DNA of 64,000 nt from Tomitella cavernea (GTDB lineage: Bacteria > Actinomycetota > Actinomycetes > Mycobacteriales > Mycobacteriaceae). Below, one piece after another: positions 53,085 through 60,774 of the stretch. The notes beneath the pieces are model-generated. The model did not search any database. It was not told the DNA's origin and saw only the letters and a list, made by a program, of their open reading frames with translations. The stretch is taken from assembly GCF_016599145.1 (NCBI RefSeq), contig NZ_JAENKO010000011.1, positions 1 to 64,000 on the forward strand, in the 5' to 3' direction. The position numbers and the translations under genes were made by a program. The first letter of the stretch is position 1. The number at the start of each line of letters is the position of its first letter.

Positions 53085-54200
53085 ATGACGGAGATACTCC
53101 CAGTTGGAACACGAAGGCTGCCTAAGTTTCGGCGATTGCTGGGTCTGGTCGAGGCGATGACGACGCCGCATGGGATCGATCGGTACACCGAACTGGTCGC
53201 GCCGACGGTGACGGTGAACGACCTGCGGGCGATCGTTACGAGTGTTCGCCGTGAGGGTGATCATTCGGTGGCTCTGGAGCTGCGGCCCACGCGGCAGTGG
53301 CGGGGCTTCCGCGCCGGGCAGTTCGTGCGGGTGGGGGTGGTGGTCGACGGCGTGCGGCACACGCGCTGCTTCTCCCCGTGCAGCTCCGAACACAAGGCAG
53401 GCGGCCGGCTGGAACTCACGGTGAAGGCGCACCCGTCGGGACTCGTCTCGCGGGAACTGCTGGCGCGGGCGCGGCCCGGTCTCATGGTGGACCTGGGCCA
53501 GGCCGCCGGTGAGTTCCGCCTCCCGCGGCCTAGGCCGCGGGACATCGTCCTCATCAGCGCCGGCAGCGGGATCACCCCGGTGCTCGCGATGCTGCGGACC
53601 CTGGTCGACGAACGTCACGAAGGCCGCGTGGCCTTCCTGCACTACGTCCGCCGACCGGACGAGCTTGTGCACGCGCAGGAGCTGCGCAGGCTTGCGGCGG
53701 CACGCGGGGTGACCGTGATCGTGGGCTGCACGGCGGCGGACGGGGCCGGTGACGTGGACGGTCACTTCAGTGCCGCGCACCTGGCGCAGGCGGCACCGTG
53801 GGCGCGCGGTGCGCAGACATACCTGTGCGGGCCGGCGCGGATGATGGCGGCCGTACGGGAGGTCTACGACGGCATGGGCCTCGGGGACGGCCTGCACACG
53901 GAGGCGTTCGACTCGGCGCCCGCAGCCGTCCCGTCCGACGACGAGGTGCACGGCACCGTGACCTTCTCCGCCTCGTGCGTCGACGCCGCGAACACCGGCG
54001 ATGTGCTGCTGGAACAGGCCGAGGCTGCGGGCTTGAGCCCCGAGTACGGCTGCCGCATGGGCATCTGTTTCTCCTGCACGGCAGTACGCCGCTCGGGCAG
54101 CACGCGCAATGCGCTCACCGGCGAGGCGGACGCCGAACCCGACCAGCCCATCCAGCTGTGCATCAACAGGCCCGTCGGCGACGTCGACATCGTCATCTGA
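53085..54200 (+). CDS. Ferredoxin-reductase-like electron-transfer partner of the desaturase
   Basis: ATG 53085 has AGGAGGG upstream. The 371-residue protein combines an FAD-binding domain (WRGFRAGQFVRVGVVVDGVRHTRCFSPCSS), an NAD(P)-binding domain (LISAGSGITPVLAMLRTL; YLCGPARMM) and a C-terminal plant-type [2Fe-2S] ferredoxin (EYGCRMGICFSCTA with a later Cys in IQLCINRP). It corresponds to the oxidoreductase paired with DesA3 in Mycobacterium (Rv3230c-type). It would carry electrons from NADPH to the membrane desaturase encoded next. Confidence 0.9.
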   Translation: MTEILPVGTRRLPKFRRLLGLVEAMTTPHGIDRYTELVAPTVTVNDLRAIVTSVRREGDHSVALELRPTRQWRGFRAGQFVRVGVVVDGVRHTRCFSPCSSEHKAGGRLELTVKAHPSGLVSRELLARARPGLMVDLGQAAGEFRLPRPRPRDIVLISAGSGITPVLAMLRTLVDERHEGRVAFLHYVRRPDELVHAQELRRLAAARGVTVIVGCTAADGAGDVDGHFSAAHLAQAAPWARGAQTYLCGPARMMAAVREVYDGMGLGDGLHTEAFDSAPAAVPSDDEVHGTVTFSASCVDAANTGDVLLEQAEAAGLSPEYGCRMGICFSCTAVRRSGSTRNALTGEADAEPDQPIQLCINRPVGDVDIVI

Positions 54201-54289
54201 CGTCAGGGTCGTGTGACGTGACGGTCATCTGACGCGTGTCGCAGCACTTACCGGAATCCGCCCCGCTCGATCATCGACGAGGAGAAGAC

Positions 54290-55486
54290 ATGTTTGCACT
54301 ATTGGGTCCGCTGGGCCGGACGATCACCCGCCGAGATGCGGCCCGAAGCGACGAGACACCGCGGTCGGAAGCGGCCGATCCCGCCGTGCTCACCCGCGAC
54401 GACGTCGAGGGGATCGGCCGCGAACTCGACGCGTTGCGCGCCGAGACGGTGGCGAAGCTCGGATCCGAGGACCGCGAGTACATCTACAACGTCATCAAGG
54501 CGCAGCGCGGGCTCGAGGTTGCCGGCCGCGCGGCGATGTACGCGCCGTTCCTGCCGCCGGTGTGGCTGGCTGGCGTCGGCGCGCTGAGTCTGTCGAAGAT
54601 CCTCGACAACATGGAGATCGGCCACAACGTCATGCACGGCCAGTACGACTGGATGCGCGAGCGTGGCCTGAGCTCCCGGGAGTTCGAGTGGGACACCGTC
54701 TGCCCGGCGGACCAATGGCGCCACTCGCACAACTACATGCACCACACCTTCACCAACATCGTGGGCAAGGACCGCGACATCGGCTACGGCATCCTGCGCA
54801 TGGACCCCGAGCAGAAGTGGAATCTCTACCATCTGGGCAACCCGGTGTGGGCCACGCTGCTGATGGTGCTGTTCGAGTGGGGCGTGATGCTGCACGACCT
54901 GGAGATCGAGAACGTGGTGCAGGGCAAGCGCGGCTGGGGGGACGTCAAGCCGCTCGCCGTCGGCTGGTGGCACAAGGCCGGCCGCCAGGTGCTCAAGGAC
55001 TACGTGGTCTTCCCCGCGCTGTCGGGTCCGTTCTTCGTCACCACGCTGGTGGGCAACGGCGCCGCGAACATCGTCCGCAACCTGTGGGCGTACTCGATCA
55101 TCTTCTGCGGCCACTTCCCCACGGGCGTGGCGTCGTTCAGCGAGGAGGAGACGGCAGACGAGAGCAAGGGCGAGTGGTATGTGCGGCAGATGCTCGGCTC
55201 CGCGAACATCTCCGGCAGCCCCCTGTTCCACATCCTGTCCGGCAACCTGTCGCACCAGATCGAGCATCACCTGTTCCCCGATCTGCCCGCGCACCGTTAT
55301 CCCGAGCTTGCCCCGAGGGTGGAGGACATCTGCCGGCGCTACGGCCTGCCGTACAACACCGGCGGATTCTTCCGGCAGGTCGGCTCCGTCTGGGGCAAGA
55401 TATTCCGCTTCGCGCTGCCGAACACGCTGGTCGGGCGGCCGAAGGTGCCCGAGGTGGTGATCGAGCGGTCCGCCCGTGCGGCATGA
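54290..55486 (+). CDS. desA3: Membrane acyl (stearoyl-CoA) delta-9 desaturase, DesA3-type
   Basis: ATG 54290 has GGAGAAG upstream, preferred to the GTG at 54236. The 398-residue membrane protein has the histidine boxes of integral desaturases: GHNVMHGQYDW, HSHNYMHHTFTN and HQIEHHLFPDLPAHRYPE. These hold the diiron site. It would insert a double bond into a C18 acyl-CoA for membrane or storage lipids. It pairs with the reductase directly upstream, and a divergent TetR controls both. A conserved small gene follows. Confidence 0.9.
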   Translation: MFALLGPLGRTITRRDAARSDETPRSEAADPAVLTRDDVEGIGRELDALRAETVAKLGSEDREYIYNVIKAQRGLEVAGRAAMYAPFLPPVWLAGVGALSLSKILDNMEIGHNVMHGQYDWMRERGLSSREFEWDTVCPADQWRHSHNYMHHTFTNIVGKDRDIGYGILRMDPEQKWNLYHLGNPVWATLLMVLFEWGVMLHDLEIENVVQGKRGWGDVKPLAVGWWHKAGRQVLKDYVVFPALSGPFFVTTLVGNGAANIVRNLWAYSIIFCGHFPTGVASFSEEETADESKGEWYVRQMLGSANISGSPLFHILSGNLSHQIEHHLFPDLPAHRYPELAPRVEDICRRYGLPYNTGGFFRQVGSVWGKIFRFALPNTLVGRPKVPEVVIERSARAA

Positions 55487-55500
55487 TGGTGCCGACAGGC

Positions 55501-55528
55501 CCGCATCCCGCCGGCCGGCGGGATGCGG
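55501..55528 (+). terminator. Perfect 28-bp palindrome after the desaturase gene
   Basis: CCGCATCCCGCCGG (55501-55514) is followed directly by its reverse complement CCGGCGGGATGCGG (55515-55528) with no spacer. It lies between the desaturase stop and the next small gene and could act as a terminator or an mRNA-processing hairpin. The ribosome-binding site of the next gene follows within 10 bp. Confidence 0.65.
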
Positions 55529-55548
55529 AATGACGGGAGGGGTGCGTG

Positions 55549-55755
55549 ATGGTCGGCAAGTTCGAATCGCGTAAGGACATCGCGCAGGAGCTGACGGAGT
55601 CGACCGCGGTGCGGGTGGGGCGGATCGCCACCATCATCACCACGTGCGTCCGTGACGTGGCCCGCGAGGTGGGCGACATGCTCACCGACGGCCTGGAGTT
55701 GCGCGACGCGGCGAAGAAGGCGCGCGAGGACGGCCGCGACGACGACCTGAGTTAG
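55549..55755 (+). CDS. Small conserved acidic/helical protein
   Basis: ATG 55549 with GGGAGG at 55535-55540; a GTG three bases upstream is also possible. The 68-residue protein begins VGKFESRKDIAQELTESTAVRVG and contains TIITTCVRDVAREVGDMLTDG, a pattern seen in small actinobacterial proteins near desaturases. It is helical with an Asp/Arg-rich end. Function unknown. It may be translated from the desaturase transcript unless the palindrome stops it. Confidence 0.7.
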   Translation: MVGKFESRKDIAQELTESTAVRVGRIATIITTCVRDVAREVGDMLTDGLELRDAAKKAREDGRDDDLS

Positions 55756-55759
55756 CGGG

Positions 55760-56299
55760 TCAGCGCTGGCGGAGCCGGCGCATCAGCTCGGCCACCGGCT
55801 CGTCGAAGGCCACCAGTGTCACGGCCTCGACGGCGGTGGTGGCCGCGCGGATCGCCGAGAACGCCTGCGTCACCGCATCATCGACCGGCCAGCCGTAGGC
55901 GCCCGCCGAGATCAGTGGGAACGCCACTGTGCGCGCGCCCAGCCCGTCGGCGACGGCCAGGCTGTCCGCGTAGCACGACCGCAGCAGTGCCGCCTGGTGC
56001 TCACCGCCGGCCGAGTCGTATACGGGGCCCACGGTGTGGATCACCCACCGCGCCGGCAGGTCGCCTGCGGTGGTGGCCACGGCCTGTCCCGAGGGGAGCC
56101 CGTCGGGAAGTGAGGTGCGCAGCAGTTCGCGGCATGCGGCGAGGATCCGGGGTCCGCCCGCGCGGTGGATCGCGCCGTCGACGCCACCGCCGCCGAGCAG
56201 CGACGAGTTCGCGGCGTTGACCACGGCGTCGACCCGGATCCGGGTGATATCGCCCCGGACCACCTCGATCACGGGCGCGCCCCGGCCGCCGTCGTGCAT
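55760..56299 (-). CDS. Macrodomain protein (O-acetyl-ADP-ribose deacetylase-like)
   Basis: The 179-residue protein is almost all macrodomain: IEVVRGDITRIRVDAVVNAANSSLLGGGGVDGAI (in two runs), then IHRAGG, WVIHTVGP and PLISAGAYGWPVDDA. These are the ADP-ribose-binding motifs of the YmdB/MacroD group, which hydrolyse O-acetyl-ADP-ribose or remove mono-ADP-ribose from proteins. It is cytoplasmic and convergent with the small gene ending at 55755. Confidence 0.9.
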   Translation of the reverse strand: MHDGGRGAPVIEVVRGDITRIRVDAVVNAANSSLLGGGGVDGAIHRAGGPRILAACRELLRTSLPDGLPSGQAVATTAGDLPARWVIHTVGPVYDSAGGEHQAALLRSCYADSLAVADGLGARTVAFPLISAGAYGWPVDDAVTQAFSAIRAATTAVEAVTLVAFDEPVAELMRRLRQR

Positions 56300-56348
56300 C
56301 CCGGGCCACCTCCTGACTGCCCTCCCCCGTCTGCGCGTCGGGGACCGC

Positions 56349-56567
56349 TCAGTTGCCCCTGTACCGTTTTCTACCCGTGAGCAGGCCGATCAGCCACCCG
56401 ATGGCGAGGACGATCAGCAGGATCAGCCAGGTGGGCCCGCTCAAGTGCAACCCGTACAGCGTGATGCTGGCCGTGTTCGTGTTGGTGAACACGAACACGA
56501 TGGCGAGGACGGCCAGGACAAGGCCGAGCCACTGCGCGAAGCTGATCTTCGAGAGCAGGTTCTTCAT
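56349..56567 (-). CDS. LapA-family small membrane protein
   Basis: The 72-residue protein has two membrane helices: the first (WLGLVLAVLAIVFVFTNTNT) contains the F-x-x-x-N-T pattern of the LapA/DUF1049 family, the second is PTWLILLIVLAIGWLIGLLTG. It ends in a basic tail (RKRYRGN). Such proteins affect envelope or lipopolysaccharide assembly in proteobacteria; the role here is unknown. It lies 19 bp downstream of the SHOCT-type gene, same strand. Confidence 0.75.
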   Translation of the reverse strand: MKNLLSKISFAQWLGLVLAVLAIVFVFTNTNTASITLYGLHLSGPTWLILLIVLAIGWLIGLLTGRKRYRGN

Positions 56568-56586
56568 CGCGCCACCGTTCCACGTG

Positions 56587-56964
56587 TCACGCCAGAGCCT
56601 TGGTCTTGATCGTGTCGAACTCGTCCTGGGAGATCGTGCCGTCGTCCAGCAGGGCCTTGGCGTCGGCGATCTGCTGGGCCGGACCTGTCTGCTGCACCAC
56701 GTTGCGGATGTAGTCGTCCTGCGCGTTCTTGGCGGCCGCGATCGCCTCGCGCTGGCGCTCGGCCATGCCCTGGCCGCGGGCCACCAAGTACACCAAGGCG
56801 GTGAGCAGCGGGAAGATGAACATGCAGATCACCCAGACGGCTTTCCACCATCCGCTGAGCTTATGGTCGCGGAACAGGTCCGTGATGATGGTCCACAGGA
56901 CCATGAGGTAGCACACGAACGCGAAGACCACGATGATGAGCCAGATGGATTCCCAGAACGACAT
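56587..56964 (-). CDS. Membrane protein with PLDc_N and SHOCT domains
   Basis: ATG 56964 gives a 125-residue protein with two membrane segments. The first is IWLIIVVFAFVCYLMVLWTI; the second, KAVWVICMFIFPLLTALVYLVAR, contains the PLDc_N-type Trp-Lys-Ala-Val-Trp. A C-terminal SHOCT motif follows (IADAKALLDDGTISQDEFDTIK). SHOCT modules are oligomerisation or membrane-associating units of unknown partner. Probably co-transcribed with the LapA-like gene. Confidence 0.8.
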   Translation of the reverse strand: MSFWESIWLIIVVFAFVCYLMVLWTIITDLFRDHKLSGWWKAVWVICMFIFPLLTALVYLVARGQGMAERQREAIAAAKNAQDDYIRNVVQQTGPAQQIADAKALLDDGTISQDEFDTIKTKALA

Positions 56965-57233
56965 GTTCAGAACTCCCCGATCGAACTGAATGTTACTGAT
57001 GTGATCCAAGCACAATCGTCGGCGATTCGGGACGGTTCGGCTGCCGGAGGCCGTCGATCGGCGGATTTCCGTGAAGGGCGCTGCCCCGTCGGCGACAAGG
57101 GCCGGTCCCCGCGGCGGTAGCGACGGGGGTGCGCGCTAACATGCCGGGCGTCGGCGCGTGCGCGAGTCCGCACGTGCGACGACGCGCAGGCAGGACAGTG
57201 CAGGCAGGACAGTTCGGTCGAAAGGACAATCCC

Positions 57234-59306
57234 GTGGCCCCCTCGGTGGAAACCCGCGAGTTCCAGGCGCAGTCGCGCCAGCTCCTGGATCTGATGATCC
57301 ACTCGATCTACACCAACAAGGATTCGTTCCTGCGGGAGCTCATCTCGAACTCCTCCGACGCGCTCGACAAGCTCCGGCTGGCCGCCTTCCAGGACAAGGA
57401 CCTGGACGTCGATACGTCCGACCTGCACATCGAGGTGATCGCGGACCCGGAGGCGCGCACGCTGACGGTGCGCGACAACGGCATCGGGATGACCCACGAC
57501 GAGGTCGTCGACCTCATCGGCACCCTGGCGAAGTCCGGCACCGGGCAGCTGCGCGAGGCGCTCGCCGCCGCCGAGGAGGCCAAGGACGCGGACAACCCCG
57601 CGGCGGCGGAGGCGCTGATCGGGCAGTTCGGCATCGGGTTCTACTCCACCTTCATGGTGGCCGACACGGTCACGCTGGTTTCGCGCAAGGCGGGCGAGGA
57701 CGCCGGCACCAAGTGGCAGTCGCGCGGCGAGGACACCTACACCATCGAGGGCGAGGCCGACGCGCCGCAGGGCACCTCCGTCACGCTGGACCTCAAGCCG
57801 GCCGACGACGAGAACCACCTGTTCGACTACACCTCCGAGCAGACGCTGACCGGCATCATCAAGCGGCATTCGGACTTCATCGCGTGGCCGATCCGCATGG
57901 AGAAGACGGTGCCCGCGCCGCCGCCCGAGGAGGGTGAGGAGCAGGGCGAGCCGACGCGCGAGGTCGTCACCGTCAACTCGCAGAAGGCGCTGTGGACGCG
58001 CCCTCGCAGCGAGGTCACCGACGAGGAGTACGCCGAGTTCTACCGGCACGTCAGCCACGGCTGGGACTCCCCGCTCGAGGTCATCCCCATGAAGGCGGAG
58101 GGGACCTTCGAATACCAGGCGCTGCTGTTCATTCCCTCGCAGGCGCCGTTCGACCTGTTCCAGCGCGAGCACAGCCGCGGGGTGCAGCTGTACGTCAAGC
58201 GCGTGTTCATCATGGACGACTGCGAAGAACTCATGCCGGAGTACCTGCGCTTCGTCAAGGGCGTCGTGGACGCGCAGGACCTGTCGCTCAACGTCTCCCG
58301 CGAGATCCTCCAGCAGGACCGCCAGGTGCGCCGGATCCAGAAGGGCCTGGTGCGCAAGGTCCTGTCCACGATCGCCGAGATGCAGGACAAGCGGCCCGAC
58401 GACTACGCGACGTTCTGGGAGCAGTTCGGCCGCGTGCTCAAAGAGGGGCTGCTCTCCGACGCCGACAACCAGAAGAAGATCCTCGAGGTCTCCTCGTTCC
58501 AGTCCACGCACACCGCGGCGGACGCCGACGGGGCCACGGCGGACGCCGACGGGGCCACGGCGGACGCCGACGGGGCCACGGCGGACGCCGACGGGGCCAC
58601 GGCGGACGCCGACGGGGAAGGGGCGGGCGACGCCGCACCGGCGCGCACCACGCTCGCCGGGTACATCGAGCGGGCCGGTGCCGACCAGGACGTCGTCTAC
58701 TACATGACCGGCGAATCGCGGCAGGCCGTGGAGAACTCCCCGCACATGGAGGCCTTCCGTGCCAAGGGCGTCGAGGTGCTCATCCTCACCGACCCCGTCG
58801 ACGAGGTCTGGGTGGACGCGGTCCAGGACTTCGACGGCAAGCGCTTCCAGTCGATCGCCAAGGGCGAAGTGGACCTGGACACCGAGGACGAGCGCAAGGC
58901 CGCGGAAGAGGAGCGCGAGAAGCGCTCCGGCGAGTTCGCGGGGCTCACCGGATGGATGCAGGAGCTGCTCTCCGAGGATGTCAAGGAGGTGCGGCTGTCC
59001 ACGCGTCTCACCGCATCGCCGGCGTGCGTGGTGGGCGACACGTTCGATATCACCCCGCAGCTGGAGAAGATGTACCGGGCGATGGGGCAGGAACTTCCGC
59101 AGATGAAGCGGATCCTCGAGATCAACCCCACCCACCCGCTGGTGACAGGCCTGCGCGCCGCGCACGAATCGCGCCCGGACGATGCCGGTCTTGCGGACAC
59201 CGCGCACCTGGTCTACGGGATGGCGGTGCTGGCAGAGGGCGGCGAGCTGTCCGACCCGGCCGCGTTCGCCAAACTGCTGGGCGACAAGCTGTCCTCGTCG
59301 CTGTAG
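57234..59306 (+). CDS. htpG: Molecular chaperone HtpG (Hsp90) with internal repeat
   Basis: GTG 57234 follows AAAGGACAATCCC; homology starts at FQAQSRQLLDLMIHSIYTNKD, so upstream starts are not used. The 690-residue protein has the GHKL ATPase motifs ELISNSSDALDKLR, RDNGIGM and GQFGIGFYSTF, the middle domain with the catalytic Arg (VSREILQQDRQV) and the C-terminal dimerisation domain. Residues about 429-463 are a low-complexity (ADADGAT)n insertion where other HtpG have a short linker between middle and C-terminal parts. It folds client proteins in the cytoplasm. Confidence 0.95.
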   Translation: MAPSVETREFQAQSRQLLDLMIHSIYTNKDSFLRELISNSSDALDKLRLAAFQDKDLDVDTSDLHIEVIADPEARTLTVRDNGIGMTHDEVVDLIGTLAKSGTGQLREALAAAEEAKDADNPAAAEALIGQFGIGFYSTFMVADTVTLVSRKAGEDAGTKWQSRGEDTYTIEGEADAPQGTSVTLDLKPADDENHLFDYTSEQTLTGIIKRHSDFIAWPIRMEKTVPAPPPEEGEEQGEPTREVVTVNSQKALWTRPRSEVTDEEYAEFYRHVSHGWDSPLEVIPMKAEGTFEYQALLFIPSQAPFDLFQREHSRGVQLYVKRVFIMDDCEELMPEYLRFVKGVVDAQDLSLNVSREILQQDRQVRRIQKGLVRKVLSTIAEMQDKRPDDYATFWEQFGRVLKEGLLSDADNQKKILEVSSFQSTHTAADADGATADADGATADADGATADADGATADADGEGAGDAAPARTTLAGYIERAGADQDVVYYMTGESRQAVENSPHMEAFRAKGVEVLILTDPVDEVWVDAVQDFDGKRFQSIAKGEVDLDTEDERKAAEEEREKRSGEFAGLTGWMQELLSEDVKEVRLSTRLTASPACVVGDTFDITPQLEKMYRAMGQELPQMKRILEINPTHPLVTGLRAAHESRPDDAGLADTAHLVYGMAVLAEGGELSDPAAFAKLLGDKLSSSL
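58518..58622 (+). repeat. 21-bp tandem repeat x5 within htpG
   Basis: The unit GCGGACGCCGACGGGGCC plus ACG occurs at 58518, 58539, 58560 and 58581, with a variant ending GAAGGG at 58602. It encodes ADADGAT units in frame. Units 1-4 are identical, so the array is young and probably length-variable between strains. Confidence 0.95.
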
Positions 59307-59395
59307 CCGCATCGGCGCTGCGTACGATCGCGCGTGGGCTCGCCGACGGTTGTATGCGCAACGGGCGGAGGCCTGCGGGACAGGATGGAGGACCG

Positions 59396-59923
59396 ATGAT
59401 CGGAGGATCGGGCGCGGCCGGCGCGCCGTCCTGCGCGCTGACGGTGCGGGTGCCCATGCGCTATGAGGACATCACGCCGGCCATGCACGTGAGCAACGCC
59501 GCTGTGCTGGGCCTGATCGAGGAGGCCCGCAACCGGCTGCTCCGGTACGGCGCGGTCGACGCAGCGGGCACGCCCGCCGGCGGGCTGCTGGACGTGGACG
59601 GCGCGGACCGCGCGTACCTCATCGTGCAACAGACCATCGAGTACCCGGAGGAGGTGCGGTACTCCGTCGAACCGTTGCAGTTCGACTTCTGGATCGGCCA
59701 CATCGGCCGGTCCAGTTTCACGCTCGATGCGGAGGTGCGCGCGGACGGGCACCCGCAGGTCGCGGTGCGCACGGAGTCCGTCGTCGTCATCACGGACCCC
59801 GGATTCACCGGCGCGGTGCCCATCGACGATGCGCTGCGCGGGCGGCTCGAGGCGCACCTGACCGAGCCCGTGCGGCTGCGTCCGCGCCCCGGCACCGCCG
59901 CGCTGTCCCCGGCGGCGCGATGA
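59396..59923 (+). CDS. 4HBT-type hotdog thioesterase
   Basis: ATG 59396 is preceded by GGAGG. The 175-residue protein shows a hotdog-fold 4-hydroxybenzoyl-CoA-thioesterase pattern: VRVPMRYEDITPAMHVSNAAVLGLIEEARN, where the acid/His-Val-Ser-Asn site sits on the first turn of the helix, and DRAYLIVQQTIEYPEEVRYSVEPL for the sheet. It overlaps the next gene by four bases. It likely hydrolyses an acyl-CoA. It starts a short operon after htpG (89-bp gap). Confidence 0.8.
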   Translation: MIGGSGAAGAPSCALTVRVPMRYEDITPAMHVSNAAVLGLIEEARNRLLRYGAVDAAGTPAGGLLDVDGADRAYLIVQQTIEYPEEVRYSVEPLQFDFWIGHIGRSSFTLDAEVRADGHPQVAVRTESVVVITDPGFTGAVPIDDALRGRLEAHLTEPVRLRPRPGTAALSPAAR

Positions 59924-60714
59924 CAGGCGCGGCGGAACGATCCGTGGTGGTGCCGCTGCAGCCCATGCCGGAGTCGGGGCCCATGTTCGAATGCCGCCGC
60001 CGGGTGCGCACGGGCGACGTGGACATGGACGAGCGCCTGCGACTGGACGGGGTCGCCCGCTTCCTGCAGGACATCGCTTTCGACCACATCGCGCAGATGC
60101 CCGGCGGCACCAACCCGGTGTGGGTGGTGCGCCGCAGCGTCATCGACGTGCACCGGCCGATCCCCTGGCACGCCGAGGTGCGCCTGCAGCGCTGGTGCTC
60201 GGCGATGTCCACCCGCTGGGCGACGATGCGGGTGCGGTTGACCAGCGAGGGGGACGCGGACAGCCCCGACGGTCTGATCGAGACGGAGGCGTTCTGGATC
60301 AGCATCAACCCGGAGACCGGCGCGCCCATGCGCATCAGCGATGAGCTGGAGGCCGACCTGCTCGCGCGCACCACCGAGCACCGGCTGCGCTGGCGGCCAA
60401 TGCTCACCGGTACTGCGCCGGCGCTCGACGAGGGGGCGGAAGAGCGGGACTTCGCGCTGCGGGCGACGGACATCGACCCCATGCGGCACCTCAACAACGC
60501 CGTCTACCTGCACGCGGTGGAGGACCTGCTGACGCAGGACCCGGCGCTGCGGTCGGCCCCGCACCGGGTGATCGTCGAGTATCTGCGGCCGGTGGAGCCC
60601 GGCGCGCCGCTGCGGGTGCGCACGGCGGCGTCCGGCGGCGGCGCGGGCCTGTGGTTCCTGGTCGGCGACGTCGAGCACGCGCGGGCGCACGTATTGCCCC
60701 TGTCTCTCGGCTGA
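59920..60714 (+). CDS. Acyl-ACP/acyl-CoA thioesterase (double hotdog)
   Basis: The 264-residue protein matches the two-hotdog acyl-ACP thioesterase family. The first half has RRVRTGDVDMDERLRLDGVARFLQDIAFDH, the second half ATDIDPMRHLNNAVYLHAVEDLL, with the catalytic His/Asn/Asp pattern (MRHLNN). It overlaps the previous thioesterase gene (ATGA), so the two are translationally coupled. It releases free fatty acids or other acyl groups from carrier protein or CoA. Confidence 0.8.
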   Translation: MTGAAERSVVVPLQPMPESGPMFECRRRVRTGDVDMDERLRLDGVARFLQDIAFDHIAQMPGGTNPVWVVRRSVIDVHRPIPWHAEVRLQRWCSAMSTRWATMRVRLTSEGDADSPDGLIETEAFWISINPETGAPMRISDELEADLLARTTEHRLRWRPMLTGTAPALDEGAEERDFALRATDIDPMRHLNNAVYLHAVEDLLTQDPALRSAPHRVIVEYLRPVEPGAPLRVRTAASGGGAGLWFLVGDVEHARAHVLPLSLG

Positions 60715-60774
60715 CCCGGCTGCGCCTGACGCCCGGGTTCCCGCCGCTGCGCAACCCGGCTACGATCTGCGAAT

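Noticed and set aside
58518-58622. Repeat array considered as a CRISPR-like element
   Set aside because: The 21-bp units are contiguous with no spacers and lie in frame within htpG.
56967-59312. Minus-strand open frame of about 780 codons across htpG
   Set aside because: It is a shadow of htpG: the frame follows third-position GC and contains repeated GVRRGPV units that merely mirror the htpG tandem repeat.
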